A stretch of 64,000 nucleotides of DNA from Anaeramoeba flamelloides. Lineage: Eukaryota > Metamonada > Anaeramoebidae. A model generated the notes under the pieces. The model had not been told where the DNA came from, did not search any database, and saw nothing but the letters and a program-made list of their open reading frames with translations. Location of the stretch: NCBI GenBank assembly GCA_027625915.1, contig JANTQA010000023.1, positions 7,874,001-7,938,000 on the forward strand. The letters run 5' to 3'. Shown in pieces: positions 23,501 through 34,454 of the stretch; position 1 is the stretch's first letter, and every line of letters begins with the position of its first letter. A program made the translations under genes and the position numbers.

Positions 23501-24839
23501 CAATAAAATGGTACATGAAAACATATTTCTTATATTAGTCAGTAATGTCGTGAAACAATTCAAAATAATAATATCAATTACTCTATGGAATTAAAAAATT
23601 TCACCATGATTCAATACCACTCTTTACTACAAGGTTACTGTTTGTAAGTATTCATATAAGATCCAAAAAAAAAAGGATAAAATTTCAAATAATAATAATA
23701 ATATTCGCGAAGAAAGGATCTTAAGAATACGAATAAATCCAATAGTTGTCATTTTTGTTCTACACATAGAAAATATTCGGACCCGCCACAGATAAACGAA
23801 TCCAATATTTATTTTTTAAGTATCACAAATAATGCCTTTTTATATTTATTTTAAGTTTATTTCACAAAGTATATAACACAACCTATGATGGAAAATCGAT
23901 TAAATCACTATTTTTATTTCTAATACTGATATATTTTCTTTAAAACCATTATTGAAAAGTTTATCCAAATGAATCTTTACCTCAAAATTTCAGAAAAAAC
24001 GAGTATAAGGAAAAATAGTATATCGTGCCCCAATAAAAGATTAAAAGGATCTCTCCACATGAAAATAAAATATATATATTTTTTTCAAAACTTTTTTTAC
24101 TTTTTTTTATTTATTTCCCCTTCGCAAAACTTAAAAATTCATTGTTAACTTGAAAACTTTGATTTTTAAACAAATTTAAAATTTTTGACTTTCATCTTTT
24201 AAGTTGAAAAGGTCTTTTTTATTTATTTTTTCTTTTCAGAAAATTGGAAGTTTATTTCACTTCAAGAAAATCGAAAACTTATAAAAAATTTTTTTTATTA
24301 AAAAGATTATTTCATATAAAGGGGCTATTGATCATACTCGAGTCTTCTGAAATAATTGTACAAAGAATATCGTTCTCTTTAATATTTAACATTGTTTATA
24401 AGTTTGAAGAATCTAAAACCTATTGGTAATTTGAATAACAACTCATTTGAAAACAAAAAAAAAAAAAGGATTGTATACAACCATAATTCAGAACAAATTT
24501 CCCTTCAATTGTTCCAAACTAAGATCATGACAATTATCAATTTTTCTTCTACAAGTTAATAATTGAATAAATATTTACAAAGGCATTTTAGTGAACAAAC
24601 TCTTTGTAGTGAAGAATAGATTATTTAAAAGTTTTATTCTTTGAGTTACTATTGCAACAAGTTAGTTTATTTTATTTTTTTGTCACAAAAAAAAAAAAGT
24701 CAAACAAAAAAATGTTACTTTTTTGTGGGTTAAGACTACCAACTGAATCAATAAAGCACATTGGAGAGACAATAGATTGGTTGACAAGGTTTAGTTTTTC
24801 ATTTTTTCTCTTTTGATTAATTATTTTTATTTTAACACA
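20525..24839. other. 4.3-kb interval between divergent RPS2 and WW-RhoGAP genes
   Basis: It should contain both promoters, though I cannot identify elements. The one clear structure is the inverted MITE pair at 21554-22263. The 94-codon frame at 21067-21351, starting with a true ATG (MCSTIGTCKYKS...), is Cys/Lys-rich and hydrophobic near its end. It has no recognisable motif and is too weak to call. Confidence 0.5.
21554..22263. mobile_element. Two copies of a 260-bp MITE in inverted orientation
   Basis: The left unit (about 21554-21820) and right unit (about 22000-22263) are inverted copies over their full length. Each unit itself begins and ends with a short inverted repeat of the type TACTGTTATTTTCCAATTAA. 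Shared internal markers include TTCAAATTCTCC, AAATGATTTTTT and the complement of TTAATTAATAC. The 180-bp spacer contains a fragment of the repeat arm seen at 13359-13427. There is no coding content. The pair could form a long hairpin if transcribed. Confidence 0.75.
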
Positions 24840-27800
24840 ATGGAAGACTCACGTAAGAAACTTTTTTTTTTTGCAAACATATTTTTTTTTACAAATTTTC
24901 TTTTTTAATTTTTGTTTTTTTGGTTTTTTTTCCCAAACAAAGTTTGGTATGAATTATATGACACAAACAATAATAGTGTTTACTATTACAACCCCGATAC
25001 TGAGGAAACTGTATGGAACAAACCAACAACAATTGGCGAATTATTGTCTGTTGTAAATGATTTAAGAAATGGAAACAAACCTGATGCTTTAAAAATAATC
25101 CAAGATTTTGAATCTGAAGTTTATGAAATCATTCCTGATAATGAAGAGAATGTACAACAAAATGTTCAAGAGAAAGTTCAGGAAAACATCCAAGAAAACA
25201 TACAAAAAGAACAAGAAAATCTTGTTTATGATTCTAATATCTTAAGCGATGTTCAAATGGACGGGTATTATCAGGGTGTTCCAAAAATTTTACAGTTCTT
25301 AGGAAACCAACTCTCTTTACTTGGTGGTGCAAATACCCCAGGGATCTTTCAGTTTGATATTTTTTTTTTTTTTTTTTTTTGTGTGTGAAAACAAAACAAC
25401 AAAAAAATAAACAAACAAAATCCATTTCTTCAAACGAATATACAAATCTTTGTTTGTCAACAAACTTGCGTATCTCGAAGAAAAATTAAAAAAATTCTGA
25501 AAAATTTGTTACTCTTCTTCAAAGAATTATTGTTTCACCCATTTTCCTATTAATAATGAAAAATTTTGATTATAAAGTCCCAAACATTTTTCCAGAATTA
25601 ATTGGGAAAATATCTGATGATCACAAACAAATTAAAAGCTAAAAATTGGCAAAAGAAATGGGTTCTTCATTATTCAACTTTTGAAAATATAGTCAGTTCC
25701 GGTTTTAAGACACAAACTTTCAACGAAATTTAAGGCATAAAAAAATCTCAAATTAAGGCACAAAATTTGGTATTTTTTACAAATTATTTTACTAGAATAC
25801 CAAAAAATGTACCTTAATTTGGAATTTTTTTTGTACCTTAAAATTTGTTCAAAGTTTGTGCCTTAAAAGTGGCACTGACTGTAGTCCTATTTGAAATTTA
25901 AATGGGATATAATTAAAATCAAAGAACTTAAAATTCATCAGCTGATTTTTTCTCAATTCAAAAGGATCTGACTTTTAGGATTCTTAGTTCAATAAACCTA
26001 AAATATTATACAGCATTCAAAAGAACCAGACAAATTTATCGGTATCACAAATTACAATCTACTTCATTGAAAACTCTATTTGAAAAAGAAAAGCTCCAAT
26101 AATGATTTAAAAGTTTGCTAATTCAAGGAAAGGCAAATTACTGTCGTAATCAAATTGACCGAATTACAATTTCATCTCAAAGTTCAATATGGAAGCCTAA
26201 TTAAATCTTGAAAAATATTATTTTTATTTTTTTTATTGTTGAGGAGAGGTGATTCAACAAAATTACCTCCTATTTGCCTGAAACTCTAAAATTGTATTTA
26301 GGGTTTTTTTATCCTAACTGTAATGTAAGCAGGATTACAGCTCAAAGGATATCTTTTCTTTAAAAAATGAAAAGAATAAATTATTTCGAAAAAAAGACAA
26401 GAAAAAGAGAAAGAAAAGCAAGAAATGAAAGAGTCAAAAAATAATAGAAAAAAGAAAAAACCTCAGTGAAAAGTTTTTTTTGTGCCCCAAGTGTTGAATG
26501 GGCTGGTGGTTGTTTCCTTTTATGTCGTTTTTTTTTGGATCGCCACCATAGGTTGTTTTAATAAAGAGTTCTAAATATTTGAACAACTATAGATCAAATG
26601 AAAAAGGCTGTTTATTAAATTTTGATTTAGAACTTTATAGATGGGTTGAATCAAAAAGCTCTGGTTTTTAAGAATAAGATTTGGTTTTCGAAATTTTCTT
26701 TTCAGTTGCTTTGCTTTTTTTTTTTTTTTTTTTGTGTGCAATTTTTTTTTTTTATTATTTTATTTTTTTTTTTTTTTGTGAGTTTCCCAAATCTTGTTTT
26801 CGCAAAATCCCAGTACAAGATACCGACTCGACAGCAAAAACCCAGTCAAAGTAACGACTCGACAGATAGTACGGAAAGTTCAATTCGGTTCACTTTGGTT
26901 GGTTTCAGATCGCATTCGTTGGATTCAGTTCAGTTGCATAAGTCCTCGTCGAAGATCTGATCATGAACAAGTTTGGTTGGGTTAGTCATGATCAGGTCAA
27001 CCAATTCTTATAATGATTTTTTATACTTTTTACCTTTCCCAAACACCTAAAAAAACAAAAAGAGAAGGAACATAGAGCCCAAGCAACTTAAGAAGGGAAA
27101 TTTGGAAAAGGTAAAAAGTATAAAAAATAAAAATATTATTTTTAATTGATTTTGTAAATACTGGCAAGCTTTTTTTTCAACAAATAATTTGTAAAATATC
27201 TCGAAACTTGAAAACAAATTTTCATTTCAAAATTGGAAAATAACATTATAATTAAAAAAGTGCGAACTTAAAGTTTTAAAAAGTGTGTTGTCACTCAAAC
27301 CGCTTCAAAGAGCGAATCAAACATTTTGAGTAACCATTTACAACACTGTTACTACTAACTGTTCCAAAACAGATGTATCAAAATTAGTTTACACTTTTTT
27401 GTTTTTTAATTAAAAATTTCTTATTCAACTATTAATATTTTTTAGCGAAACAAAGCATCTTTAAGGGATTAAACCTACAATAGAATCGTCTATAATTAAA
27501 GTATGCTGTAATTTAAAGTAAATGATATTAATATTCAAGAGTTCAAACGTCTCTAAAAAAACCTATTATAACTATTACTGAACAATAAATTATTAGATTT
27601 TTTTGCTATTGATCACAATTAAAAATTATCATTTTGAAAATTGTTTTTTTTAATTACTTTTCTCAATTCTAAAAATAGAAACTCACAATAATAGTATTTC
27701 AGGTAGTTAAAAACCAATATTTAGAACCCTCCAAAAGAAATTATTTTTTCAATTTTGTAATTCTCAAGATTTACCAAATAATTATTAACATAAAAAACCC

Positions 27801-29144
27801 AAAGATTAATTGTTTTTGTTTCTTTTCTATGGAATCAGTAGAATTTTCAATTGGCTTACAATATATGTCCAATATTGCCAAAATATAAAAATAAATCCAT
27901 TGGTTAAATCTTTCAATTTTTTAAAAAAATATATTTTTTTAAAAACTAAAATAGCTTTCAAGACAAATTTAAGAAAGATATTTTTTCAACTTTAAAGCCT
28001 TCAGATTGAGGTTTCGGCCTTTAAATTTGACTAAAAATGGAGATTTTTTTTCTAAAATTGTTTGGTGTTTATACAAATATATGGATTATTTTGTGAGATC
28101 AGATCATCTTTTAGTACTATTTTACTAATCGAATTTTTAGACAGATTGGAACCATGTGACACTAATATAATTTACATTCAATAACAGAATACTTTAATTT
28201 TAGACTTAATCATGATAGATGCGAATACCTTAATTCAACAAAACTCAGAGATATTCAAGATTTTTTTAATCCTACTCCTCTTCATATTAAATAATTCAAA
28301 AAAAAAAAAATTTACTAAATTCCAGTTATTTTATAAAAGTGTGACTACAAAAGTTTTCAAAGGTATCTTTAAAACAGACAACAAACTCTAATATACCCAT
28401 TTTTAGGTCATATATGAAGAACTTTTTTATCACACTTTTTTAAAATTACTTTGTAAAAATTGTTGTACTTGTGCTTTTGAAAAAAGAGTTAAAATCAATA
28501 TTTTCCAAGATTCTTGGAAAAGAATTCTAAAAATACTTTTGTTTTCTTTTTATTTTCCCAACAATTAATACTGTAAATGGATTCTTTATGAGTGAAACAG
28601 GGTTTTGTTAATATAGATTTTTATTCATTAACATATCAAATAAATATTAATTCAAATGTCTTTTCATATTTTTTATTTCTCTTATTTTTTTAGAAATGAT
28701 GGCGATCCAAATATTGTTAATGAAATGACAGAAAAATTAAAAAAAGGAGACTTAAATTGGAATGCAACAGATATTAATGTTGTAACAACACTTTTTTTTA
28801 ATTGGCTAACAGAAAATCAAGTAAGCAATCCAATTATTAAAGATGAATATTATGATTCAATCCTAAATTCACTCGAAAACGAAGAAGCATTATTAAATAT
28901 CATTCTCTCAATGCCCGAACCTAACAAAAAAACATTAGCATTTTTTATTCAAATCCTCCAAGAATATGTTTTAGAGGAAGTCTCAAATGTAACAGGTGTA
29001 TCATTAGAAATGATTGTTGCTCTATTTAACCCATATATTTTTTCCGGTCTAAAAACTAGCCAAGATCCTGATTTGGAAGCATTTTTCTTTGAATCTTTGA
29101 TACTTATCTTGGATACTTTCTCGATTCTTGAATCAAATAACTAA
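24840..29144 (+). CDS. WW domain plus degenerate RhoGAP domain protein, three exons
   Basis: A 290-residue protein from exons 24840-24852, 24943-25351 and 28694-29144. The first join (GTAAGA donor, AAAG acceptor) yields MEDSLWYELYDTNNNSVYYY, a textbook WW domain completed by NPDTEETVWNKP, which would bind proline-rich partners. The second join (GTTTGA donor at 25352, TTTAG acceptor at 28692) yields GIFQNDGDPNIVNEM, exactly spaced like the RhoGAP signature GIFRxSG. The rest follows the RhoGAP fold: LKKGDLNWNATDINVV, MPEPNKKTLAFFIQ and ALFNPYIF. RhoGAPs switch off Rho-family GTPases, but here the arginine finger is Gln and the conserved Asn of the NLAxxF-P block is missing, so catalysis is doubtful. 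A Gln/Glu/Asn linker with VQENIQ-type repeats separates the domains. The 3.3-kb intron is long for this genome. The stop is TAA. Confidence 0.85.
25690..25881. mobile_element. Tc1/mariner-type MITE (CAGTCAGTTCC family), copy 2
   Basis: 192 bp. The left end is TAGTCAGTTCCGGTTTTAAG; the right end is the complement of CAGTCAGTGCCACTTTTAAG. TA is present on both flanks (25688-25689 and 25882-25883). Internal AAATTAAGGCACAAAATTTG is shared with the copy at 6562-6759. It lies within an intron, in keeping with tolerated insertion. Confidence 0.85.
26793..27005 (+). ncRNA. GC-rich structured island in intron: non-coding RNA candidate
   Basis: By eye this stretch has about twice the G+C of its surroundings. 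It follows long T runs and contains a direct repeat GACTCGACAG (26825-26834 and 26856-26865, 31 bp apart). It ends in a 13-bp stem, 26954-26966 with 26986-26998 (GATCTGATCATGA against TCATGATCAGGTC, one G-T pair), with a 19-base loop. A T run follows about 20 bases later, as a Pol III terminator would look. In AT-rich genomes structured RNAs often stand out this way. The plus-strand frame across it carries no recognisable protein motif. A transposon fragment or an alternative exon remains possible. The strand is a guess. Confidence 0.35.
27016..27128. repeat. Small inverted-repeat element (28-bp arms)
   Basis: Arms 27016-27043 and 27101-27128 are inverted copies, matching at 27 of 28 positions (ATTTTTTATACTTTTTACCT and its complement). 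They enclose 57 bp of purine-rich sequence. It could be a tiny MITE or a transcribed hairpin; it directly follows the GC-rich island, which may or may not be meaningful. Confidence 0.65.
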
Positions 29145-29639
29145 TTTTTTTTTTTTTTTGAAACTTTTCTCCTTTCTTGGCATTTTGAAAACGAATAAAA
29201 AACAAAAACTAAAAAAATAGAAAAATAAAAAAAAAAGGAAAAGAATATATCATTTACACTTAAATTAAAAAAAGTAAATGATCAATACCTTTATGATCTT
29301 TTTTTAAATTCATTTTCTTATGTTAACTAAAACGCCTGAAATTTTTTTGTTATGATTTTACTTATTTTTTTTTTTCCATTCTTTTAACTGGATTTTCTTT
29401 TATGGTATGAACTCCTTTCGTACACCAATAAAATAAATAATGATTTTTTACTTTTTCTTTTTTAAAAATATTTTTTTGAAGAATTAACATTATTGGAATT
29501 ATAAAAATTAATTTGGTAAAATTATTCTTGGTTTATTATTCTGAAAATAATTAATGAAGAATGATAAAAAAAAAAAAGATTTTAAAATTGGAAAATTTTT
29601 TTCATTTAAGAAAAGAAGTACTTTTTTTATGATTGAATT

Positions 29640-30100
29640 TTTAATAGATCTTTAGAGATAAAAATTATATTTTCAGATATTCTTATGTTTATAATAAGAA
29701 AAAAATAAAAACAAAATCTTGCAATTTATACAGAAAATACCATAAATCAGAAATAGATAAAGATACCGATCATTTTTTATGGGATCGTGTCGTCAAGTGC
29801 CTAGCTTTTCCATAATTTAAAAGAATGGAGAAAAATCAAAGATTTTACTCAATTCTTTTAAATTCTGGAAAAGCTAACGAGGTTTTTTTTTAATTTAAGA
29901 AATAAATTTAAAATTAAATAAATTTTCTGTTTCTTTCTTAAATTAAAAAAAACCTAACGACGCCCATTATATGAAGAAAATCGAATATTTTTGATTAAAG
30001 AATTAATTCAAATTAATAGACAATTTAAGAAAAATATCTTTGATATTATTGTAAAAATGAAATCATTATTTGTTTTATCATTAGTGAATCATAAAAAAAA
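29640..30100. mobile_element. LINE-derived fragment interrupted by palindromic hairpins
   Basis: About 29670-29790 is a diverged copy of 48840-48960: both contain GATAYTCTTATGT, a run of AAATAAAAA, then a frame encoding HFLWDR-like (here) or HFLWNR-like (there) residues. Downstream, about 29970-30090 resembles 49310-49420. Between them lies a hairpin block (29798-29960) that differs in length from the block at the other locus. It looks like decayed 3' LINE sequence carrying or hosting the hairpin array. Confidence 0.5.
29798..29960. repeat. Back-to-back palindromes, copy 1
   Basis: The first hairpin pairs about 29803-29837 with 29841-29875 (AGCTTTTCCA...AAAATC and its complement, only a few mismatches). 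It is followed at once by a second palindrome centred near 29915 whose arms start GGTTTTTTTTAATTTAAG. The pair is bounded by GTCGTCAAGTGCC and CCTAACGACGCCC. The same construction recurs at 48950-49300, 58840-59040 and 63620-63960. A shorter related palindrome lies at 30296-30362. Confidence 0.7.
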
Positions 30101-33100
30101 ATTGATTCTTTATTGAAATTTCTAAACAATAATTTTATTTAGACAAGCACTGTAGAATAAACTAGAGTACCTTTTATGTGTCGTTGAGTATATGATTTTT
30201 TTTTTTTTTTTGACTTTTTGAAAAGAAAAGAAAATTTAATTAATTTTTATCCTATTTCAAAAAGTAAAAAAAAAGAACCGAAAGGCACTTTTCGCGAGGT
30301 TTTTTGTTTTATCTGTAAAATCTATTGATTTTCCAAATTAACAGAAAACTCAAAAAAATCCAACAGATGTAAGAGGAAATTAACCCCCCCCTTCAAAATA
30401 AATAAAAAAAAGAATAATATTTATTTTATTTAATAATTTTTTTATTTGATAGATTTAAACAAACCTCTGTGGAAACAGATTCTAACACTATTTTTAATTG
30501 AAAATATTAATAAAAAGGCAAAAATTAACGAAATTACAGAAAACTGAAAAAGAAAAGTCAAAGTAAGATCATACAAAAAAGAAAAAATAATCGATTAAAG
30601 ACAAAATAGAAGATTTGACACAATTAATTTTTTTATAATCTTATATTTTGGTAACTTTTTTTTCCATGATTGACTCATTATGTGAAATTTAACAAAAATA
30701 AAACTATTTTTAAGATCTAATAAAAGTAAAATAAGATCTTAATAATGTGGAGGACATATATAATTTTCGTAGTTTGAGTTGATAATAAAATAAAAAAACA
30801 CACTTTAAATAAATATAAAGAACCCATTTTAAATATCCAAATGTTCATGATTAATATAGATATATAGATGTTTTTCAAATTTTTATTTTTTATTTGTTTT
30901 TCTAATTTCTTAACATTTTGTTTTCTTTTTTTTCTCAATTTGATTTTTTTTTTTTTTTTTTTTTCAAAGATCATGTCGATAAAAATATTTGAAAATACCA
31001 ATATACTTTTAAAAAACCCATAAAATGAAAAATAACTTAAGCAAATATATTTATTAACCCAAAAAGAACATATTGTTAACTTTTTTCATTGAAATTTCAA
31101 TAATAAAAAAATAGCAATAATTATTTCAAAAAATAGAATTCACATTTTATTTTTCAGTTTTGATTGACTATTTTATAATTCTTAAAATATATGGTTTCTA
31201 TATTTTTGAAATCATAAAGTGAAGAAAGTTTTTTTTTATAAATCAAAACTTTATTCTATCTAACACATCTTCCAATTAACTAGAACTTATTATTTAAACA
31301 ATTGTATCCAGTTTCATAAATTTAATTATCAAAATAAACAACAATCTTATAGCCACTTATTTTGATTTTAATCCCGATTGAACAAATGATTTTTTTTGTT
31401 ACAAATACTAAACCTTTTAAAAACAAGTTAATTTAAAAATCAATTTTTACAGTTAATTACTAACACTTTTCAAATAAAAATATACATAATTCTTACACAT
31501 TTGAGTATATTACTCTCTTAGATGATATTGACTTTAAAATTGTACTCACAATTTTTTATCCTCGGTTACTAAACAAGTTAATACTAAAATTTAAGATATA
31601 TTGAAATTTCCATTACAAATAATAATTTAAATGCTAAATAAACAATTGACAGAATAAATGTACTCTTTAATTATTAAAAATGTGGTAATTTTATACCTAT
31701 ATTTAAAGGTTTATGCTTTAAAAAAGTGAGGATTTTTTTTTGAAAACTTTATAACAAAATAATTTTTTAAAAAAATCAAAAACTAAAAAGTATTATAAAT
31801 TGTCCATTTTCCCTATTCCAAAATTTATTCAAAAGACTAATTTACCCCGTTTATTATAATAAAAAAGTCACATTAAATAGTTTATTTTTGTTAAATATTT
31901 ACAACTTTTTTGATAAAATATTTTTTTTTGGATTTTTCATTTTTACAATATAATTTTTTAAAAATACTCACTTTTTTACAATGACATTAAAAAATATTAA
32001 ATTTTTTTTAAAGTATCATAATTCGCGTTTGAACTAAAAATTATTACAATAAATTACAATATATTAATTGAATTAAAATGGTCATGAGTTCAGAGATCTT
32101 TAATAAAAAAAATTATAGGTTTTTTCAATTTTGTTTTAAAAAATCATTTCCACAAATCCAAATTCTAAATAATTTGAAAATTTTTAAAAAGAAAATTTCT
32201 CTGACACCTAGGATTTTTAATTTCATATTCTAATATTTTAGAGATGTTTGTAATGATACAAATACCCTTTCAGATATATTAGAAAGTAAGAGATCTAAGA
32301 TAAAAACAATAGAATCTTGTTTTTATAGTTTGGGAAAAAAAGAAAAATCGAACCAAAGTTAAACACTTTTTTTAATTGGAAACATTACTACTAAGCATAA
32401 TGAAATTTAAAGAAAAAAAAAGAAATTATAAATTAACTTCCAGATTATCATTGTAATACTGTTATTTTTCAAATAATTAAAAAAAAAGTTATTGCTTGTT
32501 TCCAAATAATTGACCCTTTATTGGTCGAAAAAAAAAAAAAAAACGGGTAAGATCTTTACAAATTCAATTTAAAAAACAAATTTTACAGATTTAATTAAGT
32601 AACCTATTTGGACTTTAAATATTTTTTTTTAAAAAAATATAATTTCATTTTGACAATAATTTGTCTTTCCGATAATTGACAAACTTTTAAATAATTTTTA
32701 TTGATTAATATATTTAATTTGTACCCTTAAAGGACTAAACACATTTATTATTTTTTTCCCCAAAAGTAATAAACATTCCTTTTTGTAAGGATATGGTTAA
32801 ACTGTAACACCAATCATTTTGATAACTTAAAAGAAACCAATTATCATTTTTAAAACGAATTCATTTTTCCAAATTAAAATCCAGTAAAAATATCAAATCA
32901 TTTTTATTTGAATTTTTCATTTAAAAAAGAAAAGGGAATATTTATGAAATCGATTTTATTTATTTGAAATCTTATACACAGCAATTCTGAGAGTTTTTTG
33001 AAACAAATAACATTGAAAATTCAATTTTTTTATCAAAATACAAGAAAAATAAATCAAATATTAAATTCACTAAAATCAAAAACTATTGATCATTTATTTA

Positions 33101-34454
33101 TTTCAAAAATATTTATTAAATTTCGAAAAAATTAAAAAATTATATATTCTTTTTTCAAATTTTTAGACAATAAATAAAGAAATGTTATTATTTAGATATG
33201 TTATTTGATAATATTTATTAATTTTTTATTATTAAAATTTAAAATATGAATTAATTTAAATATTTGAAAATATTTAAAATAAATCGAAAAAAATAATAAA
33301 ATCTATTTATATTTTTAATCTTTAAGTTGTTACTTACCAACTTGTAAAATTAAGCTTGGTTATTAATGATTAATAAATAATCAAATTAAAAAACATTTCT
33401 TAAGGTTTTAAGTTGAATTTTCCAGGTTTTGAAAAATTATTTTAGGAGAATTTTTATCTGATTGGTTTGGTTTTTTTCTCGTCATTTTTGTTCACCAAAA
33501 AGAAATACTTAGATTTGATCTGTTCTTTGCATCAAGAAATTATATTTTTTCAAGTTTAAAATAATTATTGTACTTTTTTTTGAAAATAAATTATTTAGAT
33601 TGTGTTACTTCATAACTTAGTGATTTTCTGTTTAAATTATATATTTTGCTAAACTTCTTGACAGACAATAAAATTTCTTTCTTTTTCAAAGAAAATAAAT
33701 TTTTTGAAATAAATTATTATCAAGATTTAAATGGAATTTGAAAAATGTAATTTAAAACGGATCAAAACGTTTAAATACAATACTTCCCTTCTGAAAATTG
33801 CTTTAAAAGCTAGCTGCGCTTTTATAATAATTATATTTACTTCATTTTTCAATTTCAAGTTGCTCTTAAACTTTTTTTAAATTTGCTATTATATTTTCTC
33901 CAAGATTTTTGTTATTTTACTAATACAAATTAAAAAATGTAAACAGGGTAGTACTTAAAGCCATTTTTAAAAGACTTAGACAAAAAAGTTTCTAATTACA
34001 TCCTAAAAATAGTTCTTTTAAGATTGTTGACAGTTTTAAAGATCGTTTTTGAAAAACTTTTTTGTCAGACTTTTTTATTATGGCCTATTTTAGAATTTCT
34101 TGAACTAACTTGTCTTTGGTAATTTTTAGATCTCACCACTTTTGTTTTTATCATTATTCTTCATGTTCAAACTTTGAAATATCAAGAAGATAAACTTTTT
34201 TAATACCAAAAATCTAGCACTTAATTATCGACGAAGATTTCATTTCTAAAAAGAAATTCAGACAAAATTTCATTCTATTTGATACAATACTATTCTGAGT
34301 ACTATAAAAAAAACAAGGGCTTGTTTGTGAGTACAAAATTTCTTCAAAAAGATCATCCTTTCTGATATTATTTACAACAAAAAATAGGATTCATTTTTTG
34401 AACTTTTTTATTTTTCTTCTTTTTTTAATCTTTTATTTTTTTTTTTCCCCCGCA

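Larger units (their letters stand above)
25352..28693 (+). other. 3.3-kb intron of the WW-RhoGAP gene
   Basis: Inferred from the exact restoration of the RhoGAP signature across it. It begins GTTTGATA followed by a long T run and ends in T-rich sequence plus TAG. Inside it lie a Tc1/mariner-type MITE (25690-25881), a purine-rich patch near 26390-26470, long T runs at 26718-26777, a GC-rich island (26793-27005) and a 28-bp inverted repeat (27016-27128). The rest is AT-rich DNA with no supported exon. Confidence 0.75.
29145..34454. other. 5.3-kb interval: LINE debris, hairpin repeats, then featureless AT-rich DNA
   Basis: The first kilobase contains a fragment related to the LINE tail at 48.8 kb plus palindromic repeats. 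From about 30.4 to 34.4 kb I find no gene, RNA or convincing repeat, only very AT-rich sequence with homopolymers. The upstream part next to 34.4 kb should include the spatacsin promoter and leader, with a T-rich tract directly before the start codon. Confidence 0.5.

Noticed and set aside
26646-26960. 104-codon frame with Phe run in the RhoGAP intron
   Set aside because: The N-terminal half is translated T runs and the rest has no motif; the GC-rich part is better viewed as a possible RNA or repeat.
34398-34454. In-frame ATG upstream of the spatacsin start, giving a Phe-rich, signal-like N-terminus
   Set aside because: The added residues come from a T-rich tract typical of leaders here, and the sequence from MDPSLQ onward looks like a normal soluble start. 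A signal peptide would not fit a cytosolic protein.
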